Shown: in pieces, positions 28,243 through 37,485 of the stretch
Position numbering within the stretch: position 1 is the first letter of the stretch
Layout of the letters: each line of letters opens with the position of its first letter
The notes under the pieces: model-generated
What the model saw: only the letters and a program-made list of their open reading frames with translations
The model's database searches: none
What the model was told of the DNA's origin: nothing
Program-made: the position numbers and the translations under genes
Assembly: GCF_009617575.1 (NCBI RefSeq)
Contig: NZ_WIXJ01000014.1
Location: 1-48,646, forward strand
Direction of reading: 5' to 3'
DNA length: 48,646 bases
Source: Rhodocyclus gracilis
GTDB taxonomy: Bacteria > Pseudomonadota > Gammaproteobacteria > Burkholderiales > Rhodocyclaceae

Positions 28243-29697
28243 CTAGGCCGACGATGTGAGCGACGATGGCGGTACGGCTGGCAGTTCGATGACGAGGCGA
28301 AAGCCGCCGGTCGCGCCGTTGGCGGCATGAATGCGCCCGCCGTGCGCGAGAATCACCCGCCGCGCAATCGCCAGCCCGAGGCCATGACCATCCGGCGCCG
28401 TCGTCGCCGCACGCACGCGCTTGCTGCGGAAAAAAGGATCGAATATCCGCGCCAGGTCGTCCTCGGCAACCCCCGGCCCTTCGTCACTGACGACGATGCT
28501 CTGCACGGCGCCGTCCGTCCCTGCCGGCGCCGTCCGAAGATCGACCACAACATGCCCACCCGCGGGCGAGTGCTGGACGGCGTTGCGCACGACATTGTCG
28601 ACCGCGCGCCGCAGCAATTCGGCGTCGCCGGCGACGACGGCGTCGCCCGGCGCGTGCAAGGCCACCTCAATCTGCCGCGCCTCGCCTTCGAGACGGGCGT
28701 CGTCGACGACATCGGCGAGCAATTCGGCAAGCACCACCGGTTCACCGCGCTCGGCCGCCATGCCCACCTCCAGGCGCGACAGGGTCAGCAATTCGCTGAC
28801 CAGCTGCTCGATGCGCACGCCCTCGCGCTCGACGCGAAAGAGCGAATCGGCAACGCGCTCCGGCTGCTGGCGGGCAAGGCCAATCGCCGCCTGCAAGCGC
28901 GCCAGCGGCGAGCGCAGTTCGTGCGACACGTCATGCAGCAGATGCCGCTGCCCTTGCACCAGCGCCTGCAAGCGCGCCGCCATCAAGTCGAAGTCCTTGC
29001 CGAGATCGGCTAACTCGTCGCGTCGCCGCCCCATCTCCGGCCCCAGTCGATGCTCCAGATCGCCTTCGGCAACCGCCTGAAAGGCCGAGCGCAAACTGCG
29101 GATCGGCCGCGACATGTACGCCGCGAGCAAGGCGGCAAAGAGCAGGCTGACCACCGCCGCGGCGAAGAAATGCAGGATCGGCGGCGGCGGGCCCGGATGC
29201 TCGCCGCGCAAGGGAGGCCCGCCCGGCGCCACAGCGGCGAAGCCCCCCGGCGCGCCGCCCACAGATGCCCCCATCCCCAACGCTGCCCCACCCAAGGGGT
29301 GCTCGTGCGGTGCGACGAAGAGCACGTACTCGCCGTCGGCCGTCCGCACCCGGGCCACCGACGACACTGGCGGTCCCTCCGCCAGTTGGCGCGCGCGAGC
29401 CAGCGCCTCCGGCGGCGGTGTCCTTCCGAACAGCTCATGGCCGGACTGATCGACAACGAGCACACGCCGCGCCGGTCCGGGATGCGTATCCGCCAGATAC
29501 TCGCGCAACGCGGCCACATCGGCATGCCGCAGAAGAGCGGCCGCAGCGGCGACGCTGTCGACGGCACGCGGGCTGGCGTCCGGATCACCGGGCGCAGAGC
29601 CCGGACTCTTCAGCCAGATGATCAGCGCGACACTGCCGCCGCCGACCAGCTGGGCGAGCCACAGGATGAAAAAAAATTTCCAGAAAAGGCGCCCCAT
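28243..29697 (-). CDS. OmpR-type sensor histidine kinase
   Basis: The 484-aa kinase has a transmembrane segment at residues 5-27, a periplasmic region of about 140 aa that is rich in Gly/Pro near its end, and a second membrane segment (FFAAAVVSLLFAALLAAYM). A HAMP domain follows, then the H-box LHDVSHELRSPLARLQAAIG, N-box DNVVRNAVQHSP, G1 SDEGPGVAEDDLA and G2 GHGLGLAIARRVI. This architecture is CpxA/RstB-like. It lies 2 nt after its response regulator gene and is co-transcribed with it. The periplasmic domain has no recognised ligand motif. Confidence 0.92.
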   Translation of the reverse strand: MGRLFWKFFFILWLAQLVGGGSVALIIWLKSPGSAPGDPDASPRAVDSVAAAAALLRHADVAALREYLADTHPGPARRVLVVDQSGHELFGRTPPPEALARARQLAEGPPVSSVARVRTADGEYVLFVAPHEHPLGGAALGMGASVGGAPGGFAAVAPGGPPLRGEHPGPPPPILHFFAAAVVSLLFAALLAAYMSRPIRSLRSAFQAVAEGDLEHRLGPEMGRRRDELADLGKDFDLMAARLQALVQGQRHLLHDVSHELRSPLARLQAAIGLARQQPERVADSLFRVEREGVRIEQLVSELLTLSRLEVGMAAERGEPVVLAELLADVVDDARLEGEARQIEVALHAPGDAVVAGDAELLRRAVDNVVRNAVQHSPAGGHVVVDLRTAPAGTDGAVQSIVVSDEGPGVAEDDLARIFDPFFRSKRVRAATTAPDGHGLGLAIARRVILAHGGRIHAANGATGGFRLVIELPAVPPSSLTSSA

Positions 29698-29699
29698 GC

Positions 29700-30383
29700 C
29701 TACTCCGGAATGTACTGATAGCCCTGCCGCAAGACGTTCTGGATGCGCGAACGGCCGTCTGGCAGCGGGCCGAGCTTGCGCCGCACATTGCTCAGATGGA
29801 CATCGATGCTGCGGTCGTAGGGCGCATGCGGCCGTCCCAGCGCCTGCTGCGACAAAAAATCCTTGCTGACGGGCCGGCCGGCGTGACGCACGAGCAGCTC
29901 CAGGAGGTTGAACTCGGCCGCCGTCAGCAGCACCGGCGTATCCGCCCAGAGCGCGCGGCGGGTTTGCGGATACAGGGTCAGTTGCCCGGCGGAGACCACC
30001 GGCGGCGCGCTGTCGCGCTCACCGCTGCGACGCAGGATGGCACGCAGGCGAGCCGCCAGTTCGCGCGGCGTGCACGGTTTGGAGACGTAATCGTCGGCGC
30101 CGAGTTCGAGGCCGACGATGCGATCGATGTCGTCGCCGCGAGCCGTCAGCATCAGCACCGGCAATTCGCTCGTGGCGCGGATGCGGCGCAAGACCTCGAT
30201 GCCGTCGATCCCCGGCAGCATCACGTCGAGGGCGGCGATTTCCCACTCGCCCGACAACGCAGCGGCGACGCCGCGTTCGCCATCACCGGCGACGCCGACG
30301 GTAAACCCATCCTCTTGCAGATAATCGCGCAACATCGCCGAGAGTTCGGCATCGTCTTCGATGAGCAGAACGGAGTGATTCAT
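29700..30383 (-). CDS. OmpR/CpxR-family response regulator
   Basis: The 227-aa protein has a receiver domain with acidic pair E9/D10-D11, phospho-acceptor D53 (ALDVMLPGIDG), Thr in LMLTARGDD and Lys in DYVSKPCTPREL. It ends in a winged-helix DNA-binding domain (LTAAEFNLLELLVRHAGRPVSKDFL, YDRSIDVHLSNVRRKLG). It forms an operon with the adjacent kinase. Tandem CTTAAC repeats at 30688-30703, 305 bp upstream, are a candidate binding site shared with the divergent EF-hand gene. Confidence 0.94.
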   Translation of the reverse strand: MNHSVLLIEDDAELSAMLRDYLQEDGFTVGVAGDGERGVAAALSGEWEIAALDVMLPGIDGIEVLRRIRATSELPVLMLTARGDDIDRIVGLELGADDYVSKPCTPRELAARLRAILRRSGERDSAPPVVSAGQLTLYPQTRRALWADTPVLLTAAEFNLLELLVRHAGRPVSKDFLSQQALGRPHAPYDRSIDVHLSNVRRKLGPLPDGRSRIQNVLRQGYQYIPE

Positions 30384-30831
30384 GGCGCGCCGGCAGCAGT
30401 CAACGAAGCCGACATCTTAGTCGAGGCGGGCAACGATCCCCCCTCGGCGGGCGCCGCCTTTACGCGCATTTACACCGTAGCGGCCAGTAGCGGCAAGACT
30501 TGCCGCCTTTTGCCGGGCGGCAAATCCGCACCGCGCAACGGCCCCCGAGGCTCCCGGAGCAGCGGCGCAGCCACGTCCTCCCCCACCTCCTCAGCACGCC
30601 AGCGCCCTAGCGGCACTCTACTGGAACCTGCCGCGCGAGGCGGCCACGCACCGACGTGGTGCACGGCCCCCCCCGTGGCTCTCCGCGCTTAACTGTCCTT
30701 AACCGACTTTTACCCGAAAGCCCATGAACGGCAAGGGTTTCTGGCCGATACCTTGCAACGGATAAGAGCGCATTCGCGCCTGACGGGCATCTTTGCCGCC
30801 ACTTTTTTCGTCACTCTGAGAGGAGCCGATC
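30384..30831. other. 448-bp divergent intergenic region
   Basis: No gene is recognised between the response regulator and the EF-hand gene. The region must contain the promoters of both. Most of it is GC-rich. The AT-richer part around 30680-30720 holds tandem CTTAAC repeats and is the likeliest promoter region for the EF-hand gene. A 6-bp hairpin (GCAAGG ... CCTTGC) lies near 30732-30757. Confidence 0.5.
30688..30703 (+). promoter_or_regulatory. Tandem CTTAAC repeats, candidate OmpR-type regulator site
   Basis: CTTAAC occurs at 30688-30693 and again at 30698-30703, exactly one helical turn (10 bp) apart. A weaker CTTTTAC follows. OmpR-family regulators typically bind direct half-sites with 10-11-bp periodicity. 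The site lies between the divergent response regulator and the EF-hand gene. Confidence 0.4.
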
Positions 30832-31593
30832 ATGAGCAGTATCAGCAGTCTGAACACCACGGCCAGCAGTTATGCCAGTGCCAGCAGTCACCGCCATACG
30901 CGGCCCAGCGCCAGCGACGTCGCCAGCAGTGTTTTCTCGCAGCTCGACACCAAGGGGCAGGGCTACCTGGATCTGAGCGACTTCGAGAGCGCCTTTGCCT
31001 CGCTCGACAGCAGCGCGTCGAGCAGCACCAGCAGCTCGACCAGCGTCAAGGACGTCTTCGCCCAGATCGATAGCGACGGCGACGGCAAGGTGACGAAGGA
31101 CGAATTGACGAGCAAGCTGAAGTCACTGGCCGAAACACTCGACAACCAGTTCAACCAGAGCCGCCTCGGCGGTCTTGCCAGCAACGACGCACCGCCGCCG
31201 AAACCGCCAGAAGACGGCAATGGTGACGACGCCGGACTGACGAAGGATCAGCTGACCAGCATGGCCTCCGACGCCGCCTCGTCCGACACCAACCTCGCCT
31301 CGCTGCTCAATACCGTCGCCAGCAACTTCGACGCCGCCGATACCAACGGCGACGGCAAGGTCTCGTTCAAGGAATCGCAAGCGTACGCAGCGAAAGCGCA
31401 GGCCGAGGCGGCGAGCAGCGGCAGTTCGAGCACCTCGGGCACGTCGTCCACGGCCAGCAGCACGACGAACAGCACCGATCAGGAAGCAGCTATCACGCGG
31501 CGCATTCTCGAACTCGTCCGTGCCTACAGCGTGGGAACGAACAATTCCGCCAGCACGAACTCGGCAAGCTCCGCCTTCTCGGTGACGGCCTGA
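30832..31593 (+). CDS. EF-hand calcium-binding protein, Ser/Thr-rich
   Basis: The 253-aa protein has three EF-hand loops: a weaker one DTKGQGYLDLSD (near residue 43) and two canonical ones, DSDGDGKVTKDE (near 83) and DTNGDGKVSFKE (near 175). Long serine/threonine/alanine-rich linkers separate them. No signal peptide is evident, so it is cytoplasmic or exported by a non-Sec route. Proteins of this kind are probably calcium buffers or sensors; no enzymatic domain is seen. GAGAGGAG lies 6 nt before the ATG, and an intrinsic terminator follows. It is divergent from a two-component system that may control it. Confidence 0.85.
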   Translation: MSSISSLNTTASSYASASSHRHTRPSASDVASSVFSQLDTKGQGYLDLSDFESAFASLDSSASSSTSSSTSVKDVFAQIDSDGDGKVTKDELTSKLKSLAETLDNQFNQSRLGGLASNDAPPPKPPEDGNGDDAGLTKDQLTSMASDAASSDTNLASLLNTVASNFDAADTNGDGKVSFKESQAYAAKAQAEAASSGSSSTSGTSSTASSTTNSTDQEAAITRRILELVRAYSVGTNNSASTNSASSAFSVTA

Positions 31594-31635
31594 AGAGCGT
31601 TTGGCCCGGGCAGCGGGCCGCCCTTCGTCCGCCCC

Positions 31636-31669
31636 CGCCCGCCTCCTTTGCCGGACGCGGGCGTTTTTT
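31636..31669 (+). terminator. Intrinsic terminator of the EF-hand gene
   Basis: Stem CGCCCGC (31636-31642) pairs with GCGGGCG (31657-31663) and is followed by six T. The T-run overlaps the stop codon of the convergent DUF3859-like gene, so this terminator may also shield that gene. Confidence 0.85.
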
Positions 31670-32249
31670 ATTTCATGTCGTAGTCGAAGACGAGCTGCGC
31701 CTCGTTCTCGATCACCACACGCAACGTGCGATGGCCGGCGGGCTCGCCGGGGCCGACCGCCCATTCGCCGTAGATGAGGCCGTTGACCGGCACCAGTTGG
31801 CGCTGGCTCACCTGCCGGCTCGTCGCGACAGGAAGCTGCAAGCTGTCGCGCACGGGATCGATCGCGACCGCCGCATCCGCCGTGGGGGACGCCGTGGGGC
31901 GCACGTATTCTTCGCGCACCGACACCGAGCGGCGCGCGGTACGCAACTCGATGGCCCAGCCATAGCGCTGGCCGACGACATGCGGCACCAACCGCGTCGG
32001 CACGAGGACAAGCTCGTCATGGCCACCGTCGACGAAGACCCCGAATTCGGCGGCAACGATGTCGACCGGCGGTACGGGCGCCGGCTCGGCCGCCATCACC
32101 GATGAAGCCTCGCCCGCGAAAACCACGGCGAGAGCGACGGCAAGAGAACGCCATATCTCCCGGCGCCAGCGCAGGATGAGCGCGGCGACGGTGCAGTGTA
32201 CTCGCAGTGCGGGGAGCGAGGCGGAGAGTTCTGACACAAGCGAGATCAC
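31668..32249 (-). CDS. DUF3859-like exported protein
   Basis: The recognised part is the C-terminal about 140 residues: a short signal-like segment (SLAVALAVVFAGEASSVMA-AEP), then VDIVAAEFGVFVDG, LVPHVVGQRYGWAIELRT and QLVPVNGLIYGEWAVGPGEP. This resembles DUF3859 proteins, beta-rich periplasmic proteins of unknown role. The start is uncertain. GTG 32249 gives 193 aa; the open frame continues to 32450 but becomes arginine-rich and unlike a protein. A later start nearer the signal peptide is possible. It converges on the EF-hand gene and is divergent from the TPR gene. Confidence 0.55.
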   Translation of the reverse strand: MISLVSELSASLPALRVHCTVAALILRWRREIWRSLAVALAVVFAGEASSVMAAEPAPVPPVDIVAAEFGVFVDGGHDELVLVPTRLVPHVVGQRYGWAIELRTARRSVSVREEYVRPTASPTADAAVAIDPVRDSLQLPVATSRQVSQRQLVPVNGLIYGEWAVGPGEPAGHRTLRVVIENEAQLVFDYDMK

Positions 32250-32501
32250 GATGGTTGTCCGGGAGATAGCAAGCAGGCAGGAGCGAAGGGGCGCAGTCAC
32301 TGGCGCAGCGACGCGCGGCCCAAGTGTTTGCCCGCACTGTAACCGAGATCGCCGCCGACGGCTCGCGACACCTTTGTCCGCCGGTGGCATCATCGGCCCG
32401 GCGCACTCCGGACGCGCCGTGCCCGCCGCCACCTCTGCAATCCGGCGCACAGCGCGCCCAGAGTCTCCGCCTCCCTACGCCCACCAACGCCGCCCCACGC
32501 C

Positions 32502-33992
32502 ATGACCCAGCCCCACGACGACGCCGAACAGCTGTTTTTCGCGGGCAACCAGCGCCTGCAAGAAGGCGATGCAGCGCACGCCGAGGCCCACTTTCGCGCA
32601 GCACTCGCCTTGCGTCCCGACTTTGCGGAAGCGCTCGCCAACCTGGCCTTCCTGCGTGAGCAGGCGGGCGCTCCGGCGGAAGCGGAGCACTATTACCGGC
32701 AGACCATTGCCCTGCTGCCTGACTGCCTGCAGCCCTACCTCAATCTCAGTTCGCTGCTGCTCGACGGCCGCCGTTTCGCCGACGCGGAAGCCCTCCTGCG
32801 GCAGGCGCAAGCGCTTGCCCCCACCGCTCCCGCCGTGTGGTCGAATCTTGGCGCCCTGCATGCCTGCCTGCACGAAGACGCTGCGGCCGAAGCCTGCTAC
32901 CGAGCAGCCTTGCGCCTCGATCCCGAGCACACCAACAGCCGCTTCAACCTCAGCTATCTGCTGTTGCGCCAGGGGCGTTTCGCCGAAGGCTGGGAAGCCT
33001 TCGAAGCGCGTGACTGGTACGGCGTGCTGACGCGCCATTTCCTCTGCCCGCGCTGGCAAGGCGAACCGTTGCAGGGGAAATCGATTCTCCTGGGCATCGA
33101 GGCCGGGCACGGCGACATGATCCAGTTCGCCCGCTACGCCTCGCTGCTCAAGGCCGCCGGAGCGCGGCACATCGCCATCGTCTGTCACCCGGCGCTGAAG
33201 GCGCTCTTTGCCCGCCTGCGCGACGCCGACGAGATCCTCGCCTTCGACGAAGACATACCGCGTGATGGATGGGATTACTGGACACCGGCACTGAGCCTGC
33301 CCTACTACTGCCAGACACGGGCCGCGACCATTCCCGCGCCGATCCCCTATCTGAGCGCCGATCCGCAGCGCGTTGCGTATTGGGCGCCGCGCCTGCCCGT
33401 GCGGCGAGCCGGTGGCGAAGCGCTGGTCGGACTTGTCTGGAAGGGCAGTGTCGGCTTCGAGAACGACACCGAACGCTCCTTGCCCGCGCTGGCGACGCTC
33501 GCGCCGCTGGCGCGCGTTGGAGGTATCCGTTTTGTCAGCCTGCAAAAGGGCCAGGGCGAGGACGAAGCGCACCGCCCGCCCACCGGCATGGATATGACGC
33601 CGCTCGGCGAATCCCTCGCCGATTTTGCCGACACCTGCGCCGTGATCGACGCGCTGGATCTCGTGATCGCCGTCGATACGGCCGTCGCTCACCTGGCCGG
33701 GGCAATGGGCAAGCCCTGCTGGCTGCTCCTGCCCGACTATCGCACCGACTGGCGCTGGCTGACGGAGCGCGAGGATTCACCGTGGTATCCGGGGTGGATG
33801 CGGCTTTTCCGGCAGGCGGCGGGCCGCTATCGACAGGCTGCCCGCGGGCCGGCAGCGGAAGCCATGCTCGTCGCACCGGCTGGCGCCGCGTCAGTCGGTG
33901 ATTCGCCCGCCCAGCGCTGGGCGCCGGTTATCGAGCGCGTCGCCGTCGCGCTGGCGGAGTGGCGGACGAATTTCAGCACAGCGTCCGCCTGA
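32502..33992 (+). CDS. TPR-repeat protein with glycosyltransferase-like C-terminal domain
   Basis: The 496-aa protein begins with about four tetratricopeptide repeats (residues about 5-160, with consensus pieces GDAAHAEAHFRAALALRPDF and FADAEALLRQAQALAP). After a WEAFEARD linker comes a roughly 300-aa Rossmann-like domain that resembles heptosyltransferase/GT9-type C-terminal domains: LLGIEAGHGDMIQFARY, LVGLVWKGS, and DLVIAVDTAVAHLAGAMGKPCWLLLP. TPR-GT fusions of this sort are often linked to protein or cell-surface glycosylation. No acceptor can be named. Confidence 0.8.
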   Translation: MTQPHDDAEQLFFAGNQRLQEGDAAHAEAHFRAALALRPDFAEALANLAFLREQAGAPAEAEHYYRQTIALLPDCLQPYLNLSSLLLDGRRFADAEALLRQAQALAPTAPAVWSNLGALHACLHEDAAAEACYRAALRLDPEHTNSRFNLSYLLLRQGRFAEGWEAFEARDWYGVLTRHFLCPRWQGEPLQGKSILLGIEAGHGDMIQFARYASLLKAAGARHIAIVCHPALKALFARLRDADEILAFDEDIPRDGWDYWTPALSLPYYCQTRAATIPAPIPYLSADPQRVAYWAPRLPVRRAGGEALVGLVWKGSVGFENDTERSLPALATLAPLARVGGIRFVSLQKGQGEDEAHRPPTGMDMTPLGESLADFADTCAVIDALDLVIAVDTAVAHLAGAMGKPCWLLLPDYRTDWRWLTEREDSPWYPGWMRLFRQAAGRYRQAARGPAAEAMLVAPAGAASVGDSPAQRWAPVIERVAVALAEWRTNFSTASA

Positions 33993-34015
33993 GTCCTGCG
34001 CAGGATGTGCCGCGA

Positions 34016-35608
34016 TCAGCTGATCACGGCGCTTTCCATGTGACGCAGCAAGAGCCGGAGCTCCTCGGCGGTCTGGCGCAAGCTGCTGGTCGCCTCCCCG
34101 ACTTCGACGACGGCACCGCGCGCGGCGTCGGCGGCGACCGAAACGCGCTCCATGCTGTTGGCGACGTCCTGCGAGGTCGTGCTTTGCTGGCGCAGCATGT
34201 TGGTGATGTCGCCACTAACCGAAACCGCCTCGCGGCTCGCGTCGCAGATGATCTGCAAGCCGCTGCTGCTTTCCTCGACCTGCGCCGTACCTTGCGCGAC
34301 TTCGTTTCGCGCTTCTTCCATCGTGCTCACCGCTGTCTGCGCCTGCGTGACGATGGCCTCGACGGCGCCGGCGATTTCCACGGTGCTGGCGGCGGTGCGT
34401 TCCGCCAGTTTGCGTACCTCGTCGGCGACCACGGCAAAACCGCGCCCATGTTCGCCTGCCCGCGCCGCTTCGATGGCGGCATTGAGGGCCAGCAGGTTGG
34501 TCTGATCGGCGATCTCGCGGATGATCTGCGAAATGCTGGCGACGCGGCCGATGGAAGCATTCACCTCGCTGATCCGCTCGGAGGACGCCGAAACGACGGC
34601 GACAGCCTTCTGGCTGCTCTCGATGCTGGCCGCAGTTGAGGTCATGCCGGCGTTGGCGACTTCTTCGGTACGCCGCGCGGCGGAAAGCGCAATCTCGGTA
34701 TTGGAGGAGATTTCGGAGATGGCGGTGCTCATCTCCTCCATCGCCGCCGAGACGAGCATGATGTTTTCGGTCTGCGATTCGGACGAAGCGCTGAGGTTGT
34801 GCATCAGTTCGTCGAGCTTGCTACTGCGCTCGGCCACCTCGGCTGCCGACACCAGAACGTCGGCGAACATGGCGCGCAAATGGATGCGCAAGGCTTCCAG
34901 CCGGCGAAACCCTTCTTCGAGCACACCGCCCGGCGAAGCGATGGGCTGATCGAGCGCGCCTTCGTCGATCTGCTCGACGACGCGCCCGAGCAGGCGTGAG
35001 GGGACAAGCAGACGCTGATAGACGAGCGCGGCGATGACCACGGCCAGCAGGGCACCTATCGCGCCGCAGACGATGCCGGGAGTGCCGCCGAGGAGACCGG
35101 CGGCGAGCGACAGGACGGCAGTCAGCGCGCCGCCGCCGAGCACCACCGGGTTCGCCAGACGCCCGCTGACGCCGATCGGCGTCGGCGGAAAGACTTTCTG
35201 TTTCGCCTTGACCGCTTTGTAGAGCGCGTCGGCGGCCTCGATATCGGCGCGCGTGGCCGTCGTCCGCACCGACATGTAGCCGATGGGGCGGCCTTTCTCG
35301 GTGATCGGCGTCACATAGGCTTCGACCCAGTAGTGATCGCCGTTTTTGGCGCGATTCTTGACCACACCGCGCCAGGGATGGCCCGCTTTGATGGTGCGCC
35401 AGAGATCGGCAAAGACTTCGGAAGGGACGTCGGGATGGCGCACCATGTTTTGCGGCGCGCCGATGAGTTCTTCGCGGGTGAAGCCGGTGACATCGACGAA
35501 CGACTGGTTGCAGTAGGTGATGACGCCTTTGAGATCAGTCTTGGTGACGACGGGTCTGCCGGGGACCAAGTGACGCTCGATCCCGGTGATCGGCATGTTG
35601 AGTCTCAT
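34016..35608 (-). CDS. Aer-like methyl-accepting chemotaxis protein with N-terminal PAS domain
   Basis: The 530-aa chemoreceptor has a cytoplasmic PAS domain (residues about 15-120, with the Aer-like pieces [21 protein letters not shown] and [18 protein letters not shown]). Paired hydrophobic segments lie at about 150-205. The signalling domain carries the hairpin tip [20 protein letters not shown] and [16 protein letters not shown]. There is no periplasmic sensor. The Aer layout suggests redox or oxygen sensing, perhaps through FAD. GGAGGA lies upstream of the ATG at 35608. No che genes are adjacent. Confidence 0.93.
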   Translation of the reverse strand: MRLNMPITGIERHLVPGRPVVTKTDLKGVITYCNQSFVDVTGFTREELIGAPQNMVRHPDVPSEVFADLWRTIKAGHPWRGVVKNRAKNGDHYWVEAYVTPITEKGRPIGYMSVRTTATRADIEAADALYKAVKAKQKVFPPTPIGVSGRLANPVVLGGGALTAVLSLAAGLLGGTPGIVCGAIGALLAVVIAALVYQRLLVPSRLLGRVVEQIDEGALDQPIASPGGVLEEGFRRLEALRIHLRAMFADVLVSAAEVAERSSKLDELMHNLSASSESQTENIMLVSAAMEEMSTAISEISSNTEIALSAARRTEEVANAGMTSTAASIESSQKAVAVVSASSERISEVNASIGRVASISQIIREIADQTNLLALNAAIEAARAGEHGRGFAVVADEVRKLAERTAASTVEIAGAVEAIVTQAQTAVSTMEEARNEVAQGTAQVEESSSGLQIICDASREAVSVSGDITNMLRQQSTTSQDVANSMERVSVAADAARGAVVEVGEATSSLRQTAEELRLLLRHMESAVIS

Positions 35609-36224
35609 CTATCCATCCTCCAGATCTTCGGATGCGGCCAGTCAAGGCCCGCGCGAGTTGCTGTGTGTTCCCTCCGTCGGCAGTAGCGCTGCATGCGCGC
35701 CCCTACCGGACTGCCAAGCAATTCGTAACGTTTCTCGAAGCACCAGCGACCTGCGGTGAACTGCGGAGTGTCTTCCTTGCACTCACCGACATGCGTGCAA
35801 AATATGCCGTGAGCCTTGCAGGAGACTTTAAGCCAACTTCATAGTTCCGCGATTCGAATGGAATTTTCCGCGCCAGCGGCGCAATGCGGGCGATGGCCGA
35901 AGAGGGGGAGCGCGGCGCGGCCGGCGACGAGACGCCGAGCGCTGCACGGACAGCGGAGGGGCTATCTCCCGCGGTTTGTGGCGGGAGACATGGCTGACGG
36001 CGCCGGCAGGGCACTATTCTCGTAACGATAGTTGCCGAAGATCGCCAGAGGAGGACTCTTCGGAGTGTCCGCCTCGGCGAAACTCCGCTGTAGTTCCCGA
36101 CAGGCAGAAGCCTGAGGGGATGCGCGCATTGCATGGTGCATGCGCGTCATTGCTCGCGTGCCGGGTGGGTGAGTCAGAACGTCAGGCGCCCGCCCCGGCA
36201 GGAAGAGCGCTCAGAAAGGGCGCC
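35609..36224. other. 616-bp region with several hairpins and no convincing gene
   Basis: No credible protein is encoded. Reading frames here lack recognisable protein character. Several perfect inverted repeats occur on the plus strand: TCTCCCGC/GCGGGAGA (35965-35988), a TTCG-loop hairpin near 36049-36069, CGGAGT/ACTCCG close by, and CGCGCAT/ATGCGCG (36123-36146). They may be terminators or part of a structured RNA. No known RNA family was recognised. Confidence 0.4.
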
Positions 36225-37041
36225 TCAGCGCAGCCACAGCACCCCGTTTTCAATCGATACGCTCGCCAGGGTCGGATCATCCTGATGGATGGCCAGATCG
36301 TTCATGCCCATCTGGAAAACCTTATAACCGCGGCTCACGAAGTAGTTTTCAATGTTCGTCCGATCCGACTTGATAACCTCGATCATGACGATGGGTCGAT
36401 ATTTTTCGATGGATTTTTTCGCACCGTCGAGAACCTCTTCTTCCATGCCTTCGACATCGATCTTTATGAAGTCGAGCCGTTTCAGCCCCAAAGAATCAAT
36501 GGATACCAGCGGGACCGTCCTGGTTTTTTTTGTAATCGATGTATTGCCCGATATATTCGGTCTTCTCGCTCTTGCGCAGCTCGAAGCTGCCAAACGATGA
36601 GGGAACGAGATAATTCGGCTCAGGGATTTCGATCTGCGAACAGATGGCGCCGACCGCAGAAAATCTCGCGCTGACGTTCAAGCAGTTATTGATGGCGACA
36701 TTACCTGCCAGCGCGTAATAAATCCTCTCCTGCGCCTCGAAGGAAATCACCTCACCCCAGCCGTACATGAGGCGCGCCCATTCGATGGTGTGCACGCCAA
36801 CGTTGGCGCCGCAGTCGATCGCCATGACGCCATCGCCAAAGGCGGCGCGCCGCTTTTTCAGCAGCGCGAGAGCAAAGTCGATTTCCTGCGGCTCGCAACT
36901 CGACGTATTGAGTAATTGATAACCAACGCCATAACCGTTTTTCTGGTCGACCATCTGATAATCATGGCGATTGATGATCATCGTTCCATGATTGGAGGAA
37001 ATCAGGATAAAAGGAATGGGTCGTTGCGTATTTGCCATCAC
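36225..37041 (-). pseudogene. FkbM-family methyltransferase, frameshifted at an A8 run
   Basis: The first part, from ATG 37041, encodes the SAM-binding half (VMAIDCGANVGVHTIEWARL, EVISFEAQERIYYALAGN) and ends ...YIDYKK. The second part continues in another frame with TRTVPLVSIDSLGL, then LDFIKIDVEGMEEEVLDG and the C-terminus, ending at 36225. Joined at the run of eight A (minus strand, 36531-36524) they give one complete FkbM methyltransferase of about 270 aa. Such enzymes methylate hydroxyl groups of glycans or secondary metabolites. A one-base slip at the homopolymer, a sequencing error or transcriptional slippage could explain the break. It lies beside the left end of the Tn7-like element. 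Confidence 0.85.
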
Positions 37042-37204
37042 TCACCTGCTCAGCGTCAGTAAATCCAGGCGCGTAGCGCACACTTCCGATGCGCACCACC
37101 TGGCATGAAAATGCCCCTTGCGACTCGATGAATTTATCATAGTCAGCAAGGGGCCAGCACAACCCAAGTCGTCAAAACGGCGCCGGATGCGGCATCTCGA
37201 TGGT

Positions 37205-37432
37205 TGTGGGATTGAAATAAAGTTTCATCCTAACTGAAGTAACAGCGGGGAGGGTTGCGCCATCCATGAAGCATAAGAAAGCCCTTTGTAATCTAATAGT
37301 TATTTGCGAGAAGCGCTAAGTTCAGGATTGCTTGTCCTTTTCTGGGGCGATGGACAGAGGCGCTAAAGTATCATCCAAATTTTGGGCCAGCCTCCAAAAA
37401 CATGCCAAAGCATTGAAATAAAGTTTCATCCT
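37205..37432 (+). repeat. Tn7-like left end with three TnsB-type binding sites
   Basis: TGTGGG (37205-37210) is followed by ATTGAAATAAAGTTTCATCC. The same 21-bp sequence recurs exactly at 37412-37432, and a 12-of-13 match to its core (TAAAGTATCATCC) lies at 37364-37376. All three point the same way. Tn7 termini also begin TGTGGG and its TnsB sites contain AATAAAGT, so these are probably TnsB sites. Three spread sites are typical of a Tn7 left end. Confidence 0.8.
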
Positions 37433-37485
37433 TTTGTGATTCGGACTGTTCGCGAGCCCCGCTAAACGCGCTCCCTCGGCGGCGA

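Noticed and set aside
35703-36134. 143-aa minus-strand open frame
   Set aside because: It is Arg/Ser/Pro-rich, lacks any recognisable motif or ribosome-binding site, and coincides with hairpin-rich noncoding DNA.
36962-37162. 66-aa open frame overlapping the FkbM start
   Set aside because: No motif or ribosome-binding site; it overlaps the better-supported FkbM start and its upstream region.
37180-37434. Two minus-strand ORF starts both reading MKLYFN
   Set aside because: They come from the duplicated 21-bp TnsB-like repeat and diverge immediately afterwards, so they are not related proteins.
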